Below, piece by piece: positions 1 through 14,100 of a DNA stretch of 64,000 nucleotides (position 1 is its first letter; every line of letters starts with the position of its first letter). The notes below the pieces were generated by a model, which ran no database searches, was not told the DNA's origin, and saw only the letters and a program-made list of their open reading frames with translations. Source of the DNA: Schizochytrium sp. TIO01 (taxonomy: Eukaryota; Sar; Bigyra; Thraustochytrida; Thraustochytriidae); NCBI GenBank assembly GCA_004764695.1, contig SMSO01000031.1:1362600-1426599 (forward strand), given 5' to 3'. Position numbers and translations under genes: made by a program.

Positions 1-3000
1 AGTTTAGCCTCTGGCTACTGTGAATGAACTGAGCGTGCTCACACTTAATCTGAATAATTTTGCTAATATACATTTGCGTGGAAAATTGATGGGTTGAGGT
101 GAAAGCTTATTGGAACGGTTATTAATAAATAATCATTAACAGACATGACGAATGCACACTTGGCGGTGCAAAAATGGCAGCACATTAAACTACTCTTCAT
201 CCAATCAAATGTCGCCACATTGCATGTTCATATTAAAAGAAGTCGTTGATGCCCAAAAGCATGGGTCTCTAGGACAGCATGGAATCTCTTGATTTTCAAA
301 TCTATAAACAAGATTCAAGTTCATAGCTCGGACATAGTCTCCGATTGAAAAATGATTCTTTCATCGCCAAAAGCAGTTTAAATTTTGGAAGGTCAAGCTT
401 GCAGACGGTTTGTTCGCTTATATCTATCCATCTGAAGCAAATGTATCCACTCTATCTTAGAGCTCTTGATATCAGCTCTTGCTATAATAGTAGGTGAAGA
501 TTTATACTGCACAGTAGCAAGGTAAACTATGAAACGACAGCTTATGCAATGGATAAATGCCAACAACCTTTACTAACTATGATTCAAAATAACTTCAGCA
601 AGTCAAGCGTCGAATCATAATCACAATTGAAGAAAAGAAAAGAAAACAAAAACCATCCAATATCCATTGTAATTTCTCTCATGGTGAATGCAAAATTTAC
701 TTTTTCCTATGTAATTTTCTAAACGATAAAGTTTGAGATAAGGTCAATGAAGGTGTCGCGAGAAGTCGAAAGTCTCATTGGGCTTCAATCTTGAAACCTG
801 ATTGTAAAGTGAGTACTACTTTGAAACTAGTTGGGATTGGTGGCAAGAGAACGAGACAAAGTGTTGCATACCAGGCCCAGATGTATAGCAAAATTAGATT
901 CTGTGCGGTTGCCATTTATTCAAGACTTAAAGTTTGCACTAAGATTTAGCAGTAGTTGTAAGAATACAGCGCTGGCGGCCAACCTTTTGAAGAAAGGCTC
1001 ACATATTGTAAATGTTACAAGCCTCGAAAAATCAAGCATAGTTGTTGGGAAAATCAAGACTGCGAAGGCGAAAAGCAGTCCTGAAGGGCTAGTTTAATGG
1101 TTGATAATTGGTTTCAGTATTATTATAGGAAGAATTAATTTAAATTTGGGATTTTAGTTGGACCAAGCGTAACCATCTAAATGCTTCTTCGAATTATCCT
1201 ACGATGACCCTGCAATATTCAGCAAACCTTAAAAAAGAAAAATTATGTAGTGCTTCAATGGATGATAATTTATTTACATGAATGTAGATTTATTGGAGCT
1301 TCAGATACTAGCATAAATAAACTCATGGGGTGCGTATTATACGGTGTTATTGTAGCAGAATTTATACCTAGGAAGAGAGGGGTTCCTTTATTCTGCAGCT
1401 AGCAAAACTCAAACAATGGGGGCTGTAAGAGTGCCTTATATGAAAGCGAGGGTTGTCTAGGCAAATGGTAAATGTTTGTCGAATGTTATATAAGTCAAGC
1501 GAGTTTTTTTAATTTCTTTTTTTTTAATTCAACACACCTGAATGCATGGTAAAGAGACATCATCGATTCGCAATGAGTCTAGCATATGGGTTTGGTGTGA
1601 AAGGACAGATAATTTTATAAAAGTGTTTTCAGTTAACATTTGGAAAACGCTGGCTTCCTTAAGGGTTCACGCTTTCAATTTGGAATCCTAATCTTGGCTA
1701 AGACCAAATTTAGCGAAAAGAGGGTTCCAAAAGGATGAACCTCATGACTCACTTATGTATTCTGCATCGCCCAAATATCATGCAGGTCGTGTATAAGTTA
1801 ATCCGTTTCTTTGGGTTGATAAGTGTGGAAACAACATTTGTTGAAGGTTGAAGGAAATGATGACAGCGTCATCATTTTCTTATAGTATGGGCGTAAACCA
1901 TTAAGTTATCGTTGAAGCAAAATAAATAAAAGGACGTATGTATTTAGTTTCCTTTGAGAAGGCAAAGTAACAAAGCGTCTTTTTATAACAACCTACTGAA
2001 ACTGAGGTACAATATATTGCTCGCGGGGTAGAAGCACGTTTGTCTTTGCCTCCCAGATTAGCTTTACTTATTAAGCGTGGTAAGTAGTGAAAAAAATCAG
2101 AGGTTTGGTCGTTTACTATATTCTGGTTGAACGGCGGAATACAACCTAGATTACGTGGCTTTTGAATGCATGTGACTTTTCTCTAGAGCTCAACGTCGTT
2201 ATAGTTACTTACTAACTATAAACCTAGAATCTGCTATATGGGAATATAATCATCTTCTAAGTGTTATCAATCACCAATAAAGTAACACTCAGTTGCGTGC
2301 TAAATATGGTCTGTGGCTAATTAGCAAGGTATTGTCGAAGGTGATACTTTTGTCGGGTAAGATATAATAACTATAGTTTAGGGATAAGACTGGTCGGTCT
2401 AGATCCAACCTTGGGTGGCCGCAAGACGTGTATTTCTAATTCACGAGTTTAAGTATGATTTTCAGAGTTCCGCACTTCTTTGTTTCGAAATAAGGCTGGC
2501 ATACAATCTATGAGGACGAATACCTACGGAATTTAGTTTGTTTTTACGGCTTCCTTACTACCCAGCTGTAATATAGTGCCAAATTATTCCCGCAGTGGTA
2601 TTGCTAACCCTTGGCTGCGTTAAGGAATGGGCTTCATGTTTCTGAACACTGGATATAGAAGACGAGAAATAGAGAACAGACAAATATTCCACTCTCGCCT
2701 TCTTACTGTCACTGAGGTTTATAACGAGTTGGAACCATGATGGCCGCGTCGGAAAGTGATGCTGCAGTTTCCGATGTGGATTGAAAGGTGAGCAGATCTA
2801 AAGTAGCCCTAATATGCTTTAATTCTTTAACATTCAAATCAGCGAGGATAATTTTTTTCGTAGCGTATCCCGCACCACTCTCTCTTATCAGATTCAACTC
2901 ATTAAAGTCCTTAAGTTCGGGTAAAAGCTTTACTAAAACACTCACTCATAACGTGGTCCAGCCATAGTCCGGCACCCCGATGAAAGTTTACAAGACCTGA

Positions 3001-6000
3001 CATGCCATTCGTTGTCTTATCATTTGGGTCCTTGCAGCCTTACTTCTAAAATTCCAGAAGCGAACTTACTACTCGTTAAATTAGAGCACCGAGCAGAAAA
3101 AGAGGGATTTCAGACACCCCACTTTACAACGAAGGGCGGGTGCCATGAAAATCCTGGCCTGCGTCTCCCCGTTATGTCGACCCTCTGCTTTAGAGTGTTT
3201 CCCTCTGTTAGCATATTATATATGTGTATATATATGCACACAAAGCGTGCAGAACCAGGCGTTCCCGGAAGGATTGCTTTGCCTGTTGCTTGAGCTTTGA
3301 GCAGCAGTTTGAACTCTATAAGCACACTCGGTATACGGCCCTGGGTAGTACTAGTGCCTTGAGAGGCCCACAGCAAGCCACCGCATTCATCCTACAGTCA
3401 TCGCTTGAGCCATGACCTCGTGTTTGGGCATGTGTTTCGTGTCTGCAAGTAAAGTTGTGGTGTCTTTGCTGGTGGGCTTTTGTTCTTTTGGACATGCATA
3501 CTATCAAACTCCATGCTACGAGAGAAAAGCGTTGGCATTGCTCGAGTTTTAACCACGTACAACAACACGGAACGGTGTTATTCGAGGTTGCTTTTCGGTG
3601 TTAAAGTTCTTAAAATGCGCTAATCCTTTCATTCCTTGTTTCTGGCCACACAAAATCCTCCCAGCCCCTCCCTACAGGATGTGTAGTATTGCAAAGCAGA
3701 ACCTCGGTCGTACCTAGTCCTTGAAGAAGAGATTCTACGTTCCTGCGGATCCCCCAGAGCAACGGGTTTGCGGGGCCTCTTGGTGGCGGCGTTCAAGTCC
3801 TACAGAAGTTGCCCGCAATCCTGCTTCATCCAGAGACGCCATCGTTGGAGGCTTTTTGTTCTTGTTTCCGTTCGTGGACGTGCCTTGTTTTTTCAGTTCG
3901 TAATTAACGAGCCTTCAATTGCACTCAGCGGAGAGCGTCCCTTTCCAAAGCCCATCTCTTGCTTGTTGAAGGTTGCGTTGAAGAGTATTTCCAAATGACT
4001 TTCGCGCGAGGACCAGAGTCCCCGACGAACATGATGATTCGAGGGGCCTCCAGGTAGCCCTGAATTGGGTTTCTGTGGTAAAGCAAAATACACTGCTCAA
4101 TTTAATTCATGTTTCCTCCTCGAAGAGAACTTCTTACTCATTGCCAGAACAACTCTCTCGAAGCTTCATGCTTTCCCTCGACTTTATACCCAAATAGGCA
4201 AAAGCTCGATACATCATCGGTTTGATTGATGGTTAAAGAATAAAGTTGATTGATCAATCGATGCTGTTTGATTGGAGTAGGCACCTTGGACTGCTAAAGT
4301 GAGAGCGAATAAATCCCGGACAGTTGGCTGTTCCGACTAAGCCTGGGTCAGGGGCGGAAAAACGCAATGTTGACCCACCATTCACCCCAGGCTGCATCAT
4401 CGAAAGACAAATAAAGACAAACAGCTATTGCCATCAAGGTCCAATCGCGAAAATATTAGTTAAAAGAATCTGCGAGTCACGCAGGCCTTGGGTTTAACAC
4501 ACTTCATTCATAAGAGTCGTGAAATCTTTCAACATCAGTGGAGCTCAGGATTCACTCATATGATGTGAAGCATTCAGAAGTATCATTTCACTCCGAAATC
4601 TTGGTCTGATCTTGAACGGCGGCCAAGATCGAAGCTCAAAGCTCGATGCTCGAAGGACTTTGAACTTCGTATCAAACCATTTAGTGACGGGCTGCTTACT
4701 GTCTCAGCGACGTTTGAGTCAATACACCTCTTAATCGTGACAAGCGGTTTATCACTAAACCTTACACCTCTCCCGTCCTGCCCGACGCCAAGGTATGGCG
4801 CTTTAATTCGTATTCACTTATTTTATTGGTCACCTAGTTATAACTATTCAACTAAATAAATGAATAAATCAGCCATTCGCTCGAGAGAACAGACGTCCCA
4901 CGAATGAGGCATACTATGTAGGAAAACTATTATTAAAAAAAAACAAAAACTGTTGGAAACAACAAAACAACTCATCAGCAGGAAAGGAAAACATTTTCGT
5001 TAAAAACTCTGGAAACACATAGGTGCTTAAGTGGAAACTTATATAAAAAGGTGAATAGTAAATGGGAGATAACAAAAGAATAAGTGTAAAATAAAAACTT
5101 CCTAACACATTCTAAATAGCTTAAAAGATGTTAAGAGTGTAGTTAATAAATGATAAATTCGGTATTTAGTATTATTTATCTCTAAATAAATAAATAACTA
5201 AATTTAAAATTCTCAAAACGTGAAAAAACTAGGTAAGTTAAATGTTTTTAATAAAGGTTAAAAGAAAATTAAAAGACATCGAGCGTAGAGAGACAAGTCT
5301 ACCCCCGAAGATAGGAAGGCTTATACCTTTTCCCGTGCTTATTTATGATCAAGGCATTGCAATTGATATCGGAGATTCCACATTAACGTTCTGACTAGTT
5401 GAGGTTGGTCTGAGGACTAGGACATTATAGAAGAAGTTTAATTTTGACTTTGTTAAGAGTTTCATAAGACGACCCCCACTCTCTGTTAAAAAAAAGAAAG
5501 AATTAGAAAAAGGCGGTCCAGGTTCCATAAGCGGTTCGTCTTACATAAACAAATTGAACTGGCTTAAAGTAAATAATCTAGGTCCCAACGACAACACTTG
5601 TCGGACTTTAAAAATATTTTTTAATCACACCCGACCAAAATATCTGTGATTGCAGATGTAATGCATGTGCGCTTCAACATAAGTTTTGGTCAAGAAGGTT
5701 GGTATAAACGCAGAGGAGAAAATCCTGAATTGAACGATAGACCAATTGAATAAGGATGAGTTAAGAGGTTATCTAGATAGTCATAAATTGTAACCAACAT
5801 CAATACTTTGATTAGTGTTGAAGACAAACAGCAGCAACGAAGAAATACAGATTTGCTCTGCACTTCAGCAATTAAGTTTGTATGTTATGGTCATCACTGG
5901 AAAGACCGTTTCACAAATTAAAACTTAGAAACGAGGTTGTTTTGAGGGACACTTTAGGAGACAATTATACGACTTTGAAAGATTTGAATGACAACGACAT

Positions 6001-8000
6001 ATTGTTTCGTCAAGAAAAGCTTCATTCAACCTTCTTCTGTTTTAGTGCGAATTGTTTAACAAATAAATATCTACCTGTGCATAACTTCACGATGTTGAGG
6101 GTTTTATTTAAAAGATAGAAAATATGACATCGTAAGCGAAGACAGACTATTCGAGGTAATGCAAATTTTACATTTGTAAAACAAGAAATAAATGAATCAA
6201 TGCAAGAATGCAAAATCAATGACTGCATAAAACTCTGATAGCATAATCCTTTGATATAAAACCAAAATTAAAGACAACTGTTCTCGATAAGCCACGGAAA
6301 TATTGGATCACTATCTATGAAAATTGGAGAAAAAACAACTAATTTCAGGAGCAAGTGCTAGGCTTGCCCAACACAAAGGTTAAAAGAACGTAAGTTTAAT
6401 CTAATATAACATTGATACTTGAAAAGTATACATATTTATGCTCGAGCCGTCTTGTGGGTGAAATCCAATTGTGCCACTGGTATTGTCTTACAAAGAATAA
6501 AACATGCAACGACACTTGTGTATTAATTTTGCCAATAAATCTGGCTTGAGGAGCTTGTTGTAGTATTTATCACCAGCATCATGCATGCGATTTTAATTGA
6601 GGTTTGTTTAAAATATCATCGGATCACAGGCATCTTGATTTGTGCCTTTCATCGAATGAGATAACTAGGCCAGCATTCAACACTGATGCTTAGCTTTAAA
6701 ATAATTGTATCTCATTGTAGTTGAATTTAAACAAACTAAGCATAAAAGAACAGTGTTTACGTGCCTGATGACCTCAGAGCGTGTTCGCCTCTGACGCGAT
6801 TGCATGGGTAAGGTGTTTACTAGGAAGAGCTCTATAAGGCAGTGGGAAAATATAAATGAGGGAAGGCACGTAAATATGCTAAAAATGTGAAGGAATAGAA
6901 AAAGGTCCAAAAAACACTACCATGAAGACATAATATAATTTCGAAATAATTGAAAAATTAAGAATGAATAAAGTGAGTATACATATTATTTGAAAGCATT
7001 TTCTTTTTTCTAAAATATAATTTAAAAATATTTTCTTCCATAGACATTTTCAAATGTTAAATAAAAACATTACCTTAAAGTTAAAAAGAAAATATCAAAA
7101 AGTTGTACGCTAAATTAATCTTTGTTTTAAGTTAATAAAAACAACTTTTAAGAATATCTATAAACATATTTGTCACGGGCTCTTTCTGCTGAACAGTGTG
7201 GGGTCTTCCTTTTAAAAAGGAGGAAGTTTTACTTACAATTTATTTCATTTCGCAAAGTCTACAGACTTATCTCACACAGTTGTCTTGCATTACTACCTAA
7301 AGATTTTGTTAGAGAATTTACAGAGGTCTGGGGAAAAACCATTCAACTCAGAAACAGCATTTATTTTAAAAAAAAAAAAATTATAAAGAGAAAACAGTTA
7401 ATTAAAAATTATATCATATATGATTGCAGAAGATAAAGATTCCATAGTGGAATATGTTTGCCTTAATACCATGCATATCTCACGCTTTGAGACTAATAGT
7501 CTTGCTTCCACCTTCTGAGCGCAAGAAATAGATGCCATCAATGCGCAGGTAGGCAGTGTACCAAATTCATCCTTCGGGGTTGAAGAGTTAGAGTGTTTAG
7601 GCACCTGAATGCGTTGCCATTTTCTTTGAAAAGACAAAAAAGTAGGTTGCCTTGCTTCCTCTTTCAGCAATACTTCTGGCGTGCGCCAATAAAAGCACTC
7701 GTTTAAGAATTACGTATTGCCTATCCATCAGTCGGTCTTACGAAATGCAACAAACTAAGGCTTAGTTGAGCAAACCGCACACGACGATGGCAAAGAAGCG
7801 AGGCTGGTCATTCTCAAGTTGCTCCTGCCGGCCTGGATTTTAGACTTTCAAGTCAAGCTTTGTGGCGGGGCGAGGAAGGATTCCTTCGATTTTTGTCGTT
7901 GGTTTTTTCCAAATGACATCTACAGCTGTACTACCCTGTCAGACAAACCAAAGAAGAAGAAAAAACTAACTTTTGCTTGGTACCTACTTACCCGTAGGCA
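1..8000. other. Gene-free AT-rich DNA, left part of the desert
   Basis: I see no supportable gene here. All open frames are under about 95 codons, lie on both strands and resemble no family I know. The stretch 6961-7140 has 32 G/C in 180 bases (18%) by hand count, and 5161-5220 has 17%. A perfect 12-bp palindrome, GATTGATCAATC, lies at 4248-4259. A/T homopolymers and TAAA/AAAT tetranucleotide runs are scattered throughout. The patch at 3250-3800 is richer in GC and holds several overlapping short frames, which is typical of chance openness. Confidence 0.7.
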
Positions 8001-8017
8001 TTAGCTATACGATGGCT

Positions 8018-8036
8018 AGGTAGGTACCACCTACCT
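8018..8036. repeat. Perfect short hairpin of the AGGTAGGT type
   Basis: AGGTAGGT (8018-8025) and ACCTACCT (8029-8036) are exact reverse complements around a three-base ACC loop. Pieces of the same AGGTA/TACCT word recur many times across the desert. Function is unknown. Confidence 0.8.
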
Positions 8037-8065
8037 GCATCTCTAAAGATGAGGTTCTCAAGAGC

Positions 8066-8091
8066 ACAGCTACGAAGTACAGCTACGAAGT
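8066..8091. repeat. 13-bp direct tandem duplication
   Basis: Two adjacent perfect copies of ACAGCTACGAAGT lie 24 bp before the 27-bp minisatellite. They show recent local duplication in non-coding DNA. Confidence 0.9.
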
Positions 8092-8114
8092 AAGCTGTGG
8101 CTGCCTCGGAGAAA

Positions 8115-8222
8115 TAGTCTGAGCCAGAAGAGATAGAAATATAGTCTGAACCAGAAGGGATAGAGATGTAGTCTGAGCCAGAAGAGATGAAAATGTAGTC
8201 TGAGACAGAAGAGATAAAGGGC
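8115..8222. repeat. 27-bp minisatellite, four copies
   Basis: Four imperfect copies start at 8115, 8142, 8169 and 8196, all 27 bp apart. Each begins TAGTCTGA and contains a CAGAAG core, and copies differ at a few positions. The period is a multiple of three, but the unit carries TAG or TGA stops on the + strand, so a repeat protein read from that strand is unlikely. It is best read as a non-coding minisatellite. Confidence 0.9.
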
Positions 8223-8491
8223 GGCCCTCGTTCTTGGTTCGCAAAGCTAGGTTACCGACCGACTGCCTCTGCTTTTTATCGCAGAAAACTTACTTACACA
8301 CACGCACAGGTGAGGGTCTTCAACTGTTGGCCAAGAGCGCAGCTGCAAGTCGAACCTCTTTGCACATTCTTGCGCGGAGGTGACTGACGAATTGTATTCG
8401 CAAGCGAATGTCGAAAGAGGTTTGGCATTATAACCATGGCTGGATTATCTATCATTCTGTGTGACGAAGGCCGCAGGAGTTCTTGGTGTGG

Positions 8492-8542
8492 CCATGCATC
8501 TGCTGGCTGGAGTTTGGCGCACCATGCATCTGCTGGCTGGAG
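8492..8542. repeat. 21-bp direct repeat, two copies 30 bp apart
   Basis: The word beginning CCATGCATCTGC and ending GGCTGGAG occurs at 8492-8512 and exactly at 8522-8542. It lies inside short open frames on both strands, which I regard as accidental. Period 30 keeps frame, which explains why those frames look repetitive. Confidence 0.85.
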
Positions 8543-10843
8543 GTTCTCCAATCCTCTCCCAATATTTTGCTTGGTTGATTGGTTGGTTGCTGACCTGAGT
8601 TTTGTCGTCGTTCTGGCGACTTTTTATGTTGGTTGGAGTTGTGGTCTTGAGTTAGTTTCGTAGTTCGCGATGATCCTGGTGCAGTTGAAGATCATCATGA
8701 GAGATGATCCGAGATGAGAATATGACGGCATTCTGAGATTGGTGGCGGCAGCGTTTCAGCTGGTGAAGGAAGCACAGTCGGATCCTAGTTACGCAGATTG
8801 CTAGATAGTCGCACCGAAGCCACTCTGCCGAATAGCCAGCAGGAAGGTAGTTCAAGTGGTTTCTTTGCTTTGGGCTGCCTCGACTTGTAACTTTTGGCCA
8901 AAGCGGCCTCAGGTTTTGGGATCCAGTCCTCATTGTGATTGAGATTCGATTGCTGGAGGCTCGTCGCCCTCGTGGCCTTGTACCAACTGCTGTTGATAGA
9001 TTTGCTCTGAAAATTCATTCATAGATCGAGTGACCGGTTGATCGAAGCTCATCATGAGAGAGATCTTGGAATCGTCCAAACGTTACTTTTCTAACGTGCT
9101 GTTGTGAGGTACGTTTACCTACTTCTCAGTTTGATGTTCTCAGGTCAACTGCCCTTCTATCAGCAGCCACTACAGGCTGTAGTGTAGACTTGCAGTTGGT
9201 GTAGGAAATCCGAGTCCAAACTCAGGGTAGTTTTAGGTTTTCTTGTTGCTTACTTTCGCTTCTTCAAGTTGCCAGGTCTTTGAGTGAAGTCGTGTTCATC
9301 CATTTTCGCACCGTTCGTCCAAGCAGTGGATGTCTTGGTCTCAACTTGCAGAAACCTTGATCATCTACCGAAATCTCAAAAGAAGCTTGCTTCAATGAAG
9401 TTGTGGTGTGTTAGTAGCTAGCTAGCTAGCTAGGATTATAGTTTTCATCACTCATCAGCTGGTGAATCTCTGAATAAACTTTTTGTGCAGTGCTCTGCAG
9501 GTGCTGCTGTGAACCACCAATTCCAGTCGATCCATCAGCGATGATGGCTCTGAGGCCGTAGAAATATTTAGCCGCCTGCAATCAGGCAGTCGAAGCAGAA
9601 TAAGCACAACGAACGAGGACGCTGAGAATGGCCAAACAAAGCAGCGGCTGGGAATCGGGGGATCTGGCCTGGTGGATGAATGAATGAATTTTAATTTAAT
9701 TCATGGATAAACAAGACAGCAACTTGCTAAAAGGGTTTAACTTATTACCTCTGAGTGGTGGCAGGTAGCTAATAAGTAACTGGTACACAACTGACTGTTG
9801 CCTCAGCCCAGGCTTGGAGAGAAGAGAGTGCATATGAAGGTATCAACCTATCAACCAGCCTCTTCGTTTTTCCAATAGAGTAGTAGGTATACTCGACCTC
9901 AAAAACGAAGTTTGCTGAGGATGGGAATCACACAGCAACTTGAGAATCTTACCTATTTGTTTTCCAAGTTGTTTTACCTTTTCAAGGTTTTTAGAGATGG
10001 CCTCACAATTTGCTGGTAAGAAAACACGAATCAAGCGAGGCTCCAGGCAACCGTTCCGAACTAACCTACCACCGGCCGCCACCGGTGATCTCGACGCACG
10101 AGTTAGACAAACAATCGATGGATGGCAATCGATCAGGCCATTTTATCTCTCGATGATAATATGAAAATCTACTCTTCGACTACAGCCTTTTCAGGTTGGC
10201 CCAAATCAGCGTTGATCGGCCATAATTTCAACAGTTATCTCGATGCACACACTGCTACTTACTATTAATATTAGGACCTCTTATTTGGCGACCATCCACC
10301 CCTTTCCTGGAAAGTAGGTAGTAACTAGCACCTCCTATATTATGGCTAGCCAATGCAAACTCTGTAAAAGATAAAACAACTTTGAACAAATAATGAGACA
10401 GATAGACGATAGAGCAGCAGAGAACACAAATAAAAACCCGAATGCAGGAAAGGCGAGAGAGGAGAAGAAGGTGTTCGTAATAGTAAAAGCTTTGTCATGC
10501 GGGCCATGATAATGATGGCATTGATGGTTCCATGTGAGTACATATAGTGTGGCTTTAATGGTCGCTTAGGCGGCCCTTTCCAAGGCTTTGAAGAGGAGTA
10601 GTCTCTGTATTTTTAGACGACACTTTCTTGACCTGCGATATCTCCCTTATGAGGTCTCCTGAACTTAAAGATTAAAGGTTGTTTTACAACGTCGTCAAGA
10701 CACTAGCTCGGATTGATTGATTCCTGTGTGCGGTTGCTGTAGTAGTCTAGCTAAAACTGAGGGTTAGTTTGAGGAATTGTCGATTTCACAGACGATTGAG
10801 GCAAATCAAATCAATTAATTCCATTTTATTTCAAAATAATTTA

Positions 10844-11129
10844 ATTCAATTCAATTCGAAGAAAGTGGGCTCCCCGGAGGGTTTTGGAAATATGCCAAGG
10901 CCGTGCCTCGCGGAGGTTTTCACCGAGGTTCCAAGTAACCTCCGGAGGCTAGGTATAGGTAGTTTCAAGTAAGGTGAGTGGAGTTCATCATTTATTTAGT
11001 TAGTTGGCTAGTGAGTCGGTAAGTTAGCAGCTAATCAGTTAGTCGTCACCTGCTAGCTTAATTAAAAAATAAAATAAAAGAATAAAGTCATGAATAATGG
11101 CAAAAGTGATAAATCGAATTGAATTGAAT
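10844..11129. repeat. 16-bp inverted repeats bounding about 254 bp
   Basis: ATTCAATTCAATTCGA at 10844-10859 is the exact reverse complement of 11114-11129. The enclosed DNA starts with a GC-richer patch containing repeated CCTCCGGAGG-like words. The spacing recalls a small non-autonomous inverted-repeat element. I see no clear target-site duplication, and the AATTC words are low in complexity, so chance or slippage origin is possible. Confidence 0.4.
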
Positions 11130-14100
11130 CATTTCCATTGGTAATGAGATAATCCACGATTATTGCTTATAAGTGATGGAGGAAAAGAGAAGGGATTGAG
11201 GCGTGAGAACAATCTACCCGCAGCGAACGATGAAGACCATTTTTTTTCAGTGGGGGAAGGAACAAAATCGTAATTGTCAAAGCGTCGTGATTCATAGATT
11301 GTTTGGTTCATTGGTACATCATAAGAGGTCTGTGACTCAACTATATAAAAATCTCTACAGATGAGGAGAGTGTTGGGTGGCCGAGAAGAAAACTAGCTCA
11401 CTACATCCATATGGGAACTTGATGTCAAGCTGTTTCTTAGTTTAGAAATAGAAAAGAAAAGAAAAGATGTGTTTACTTAAATAAAAAACGAACAATTGAA
11501 AACCAAATTGATGTTCTAAAAAATCGAAAAATGAAATGAAAAAAGACAAGAGCTAGACTAAAAATGAAGGAGGGGGGTGACAATGCTATCTATATGAGCA
11601 ATAGCGCTGCGGTTAGAGTAATAATTGTGTAATCAAAGCAAATATCTGCTAGTTGATATGGCTGAAAGTTCGGCGTGCTTTTGAATCAATTTCTATTTCA
11701 TACTATGATCATGATGGTTACTAATTAATATTCTTCTTGAAGAGATGAAACTTTAAAGTACATAGCAATACAGGTCTCTTCACTGTTCGTAACCCTCCCT
11801 TCAAAAGTTAGATCTTCTGTCGAACTGTGTGATCTTCTTCCGGAGAGGCAGAAGAAGAAAATTTTGCCAAAACGATGATCAAGTATACGGGGCGGATCGT
11901 ACTTGTTATCGTTTTATATTGCATTCTTTTTAAAAGAGAGATGCTGCATCTTCCTTTAGACCTCAGAGATGGCCTAGCTAGACCTGACTTACGCATGTTT
12001 GCGTTGTCACTCGGTCCTTTCTGTTGCTCTTGCATTTAAATTTTCCGTTTCTGCAGGAGTAGTTGAATGGAAGTAGATCTTTAACTTCCTCATCATCCTT
12101 CGCAGCCATTTCTTCATTGCGAAATTAAAAAAAGAAAAAGAACCACCAAGTAAAGCTTCTCTGACAGAAGAGACCGCTTATGAAGGAAGTCAGGCCCCTT
12201 TTATTCTTCAGTCGCGCCGACAATTAAAAAAAAAATGTTACTGTGCTGTCAAAGAAAGAAAGGAAGCAAGGAAGGCCTAAAGAACTGAAGGAGCCGAACG
12301 AAGCCAAGGAACAGGAAGAAACCGTGGTACTCACCACATATCTTGGAATATACATAAAATAAATATACATAAAATAATGAACGAGGTACTTTAGAAACGA
12401 TAGCACTAAATATTTAAACATATTTTACAGTCTTCGAGGTTACCTTATGTGGCCTGGAGTAAGTCGCAAAAAAGACCAACAGAGATCTCGGCTTGCTTAA
12501 AAATTCATGCATAGGCATCTTATGCATTCGACAGTGACGTAGCCACACAGCCTGGAGAAGCAGCTCATTCACGACGCACGCTCGCTTGCGCAGGCCCTCT
12601 TCAGATGTTGACAGCAATGATGTGCCACCTCCTGCTGCCGAATCAAAGAAGAAACTTTGCTCTTTCAAGGAAAAGGAATCAGTAAATGAAGGTTCACAGA
12701 AAGGAACTAGATTAAAGGGAGAAACCGATGCATACGGAAGAACGTCCTCTCCCTCTCTCATTCTCTCTTTGAAGATGTAGTGCTACGTGCAACTTTTTTT
12801 TAATTACCCCTTATCGTTTTCGCTACCATCACAGAAGGTGTATAAAACAGTGCTCATAGAGTTGACCAAGAGTAGCCCACTCATTGTTTATGGAATCGTA
12901 AATAAGTAAATGAATAAAATAATACGAAGGAGGAGAGAATATTTATGTTAAAAATGCCAGGTGAGGGAACTAGTAGGACGCTAATCAACAGGATTCTTAA
13001 TAGTGTTCCGATGCTATTGTGTATTAATTAATGGCTAGTCAATAAGGGGTACGAGAGTCCCCAGGAAGAGAGTTCTGTGGAAAACCCGTTCCAAGTCAAA
13101 GAATGATGGCCGAGGCAGATGTCTTGTTTTCCTGGCTGGAGTGGAAAACGATGGCCAGACAACAAAGTAAATCAGTCATTTCTCATTTCATCACAGAAAA
13201 TTGCCGGAGGAGAGGAGGCAATTGTGGGTAGGGTCGTTGATGAGCAAAAAAGTATTAAGAAGCAAACGCTATTTTTGAAGTTTGTGCGAGTGCAACTGAC
13301 CACACATTTGTTGAGTTTTTTTGTTCTTAAAAAAATATCGATGAAAGAGATAGGTCTATTACATCTTCCCTGCACATCACCGTATAGGGTTTTGAGCCTC
13401 TTATCAAAAGTTAAAAAAGAAAGAAAAAAAAGGAAGGAGAGTGAGATAAAGTGAATGAATAGTGGAGATAAAACAGCTCTGTATATTAGGTTCACTGGCC
13501 TATATCAAAACTGTTTTTAGATTAAATAAGGTTGTGGGTAAGGGTCGGTATAAAAACTTCTAAATAAGGCTACACATGCTATAGACTATAAACAAACCTT
13601 TGAAATAGATTAGCAACCCTCCTTGGGTGGAGACACATTAGATTGCTTGAAAGGATTAGTTATACCGAGTACCTAAGCATAGTTTAGTTGTATTAAAAAA
13701 ATATTTGAAGCTGTTAAAATAACATTACCTCGAGTCTAGTTTTTATTAGAGACAAACGAAGACATAGAGTCCAATTAGATATTGGTCCTCGTTCTTTCGT
13801 TTGAAAAAAGTTACGCACTTTGTGAATGCAATTCGTTCGCTAAGGACTTGATTAGGTTTTACTGGCTGTGAATTCAAAATGAATATGCTATTGACTGCGG
13901 ATGGAGTCTTTTGGTAAACAGATAGAGTTGATGCGTATAATACTCTCCCTTTGGACTTTGATTTACAATTTCTAAAATCAGTTTTGTTTCTTTGATGGCA
14001 GTCGTGGAGGGCGGGGATCTTTGACATAAGTGCCGTGATACTTGAAACCTGTTTTCTTATTCATCATCTCTGAGATAATGAAGCTATATATAGTGCAAAG

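Larger units (their letters stand above)
8001..10340. other. Gene-free stretch rich in short tandem duplications
   Basis: Apart from the repeats listed separately, this block holds a TAGC run at 9415-9433, which is also a palindrome of the CTAG/GCTA type. GAATGAATGAA runs occur near 9680. Local base composition is nearer 45% GC than the flanks. No open frame looks like a protein family, and no RNA gene was recognised. Confidence 0.6.
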
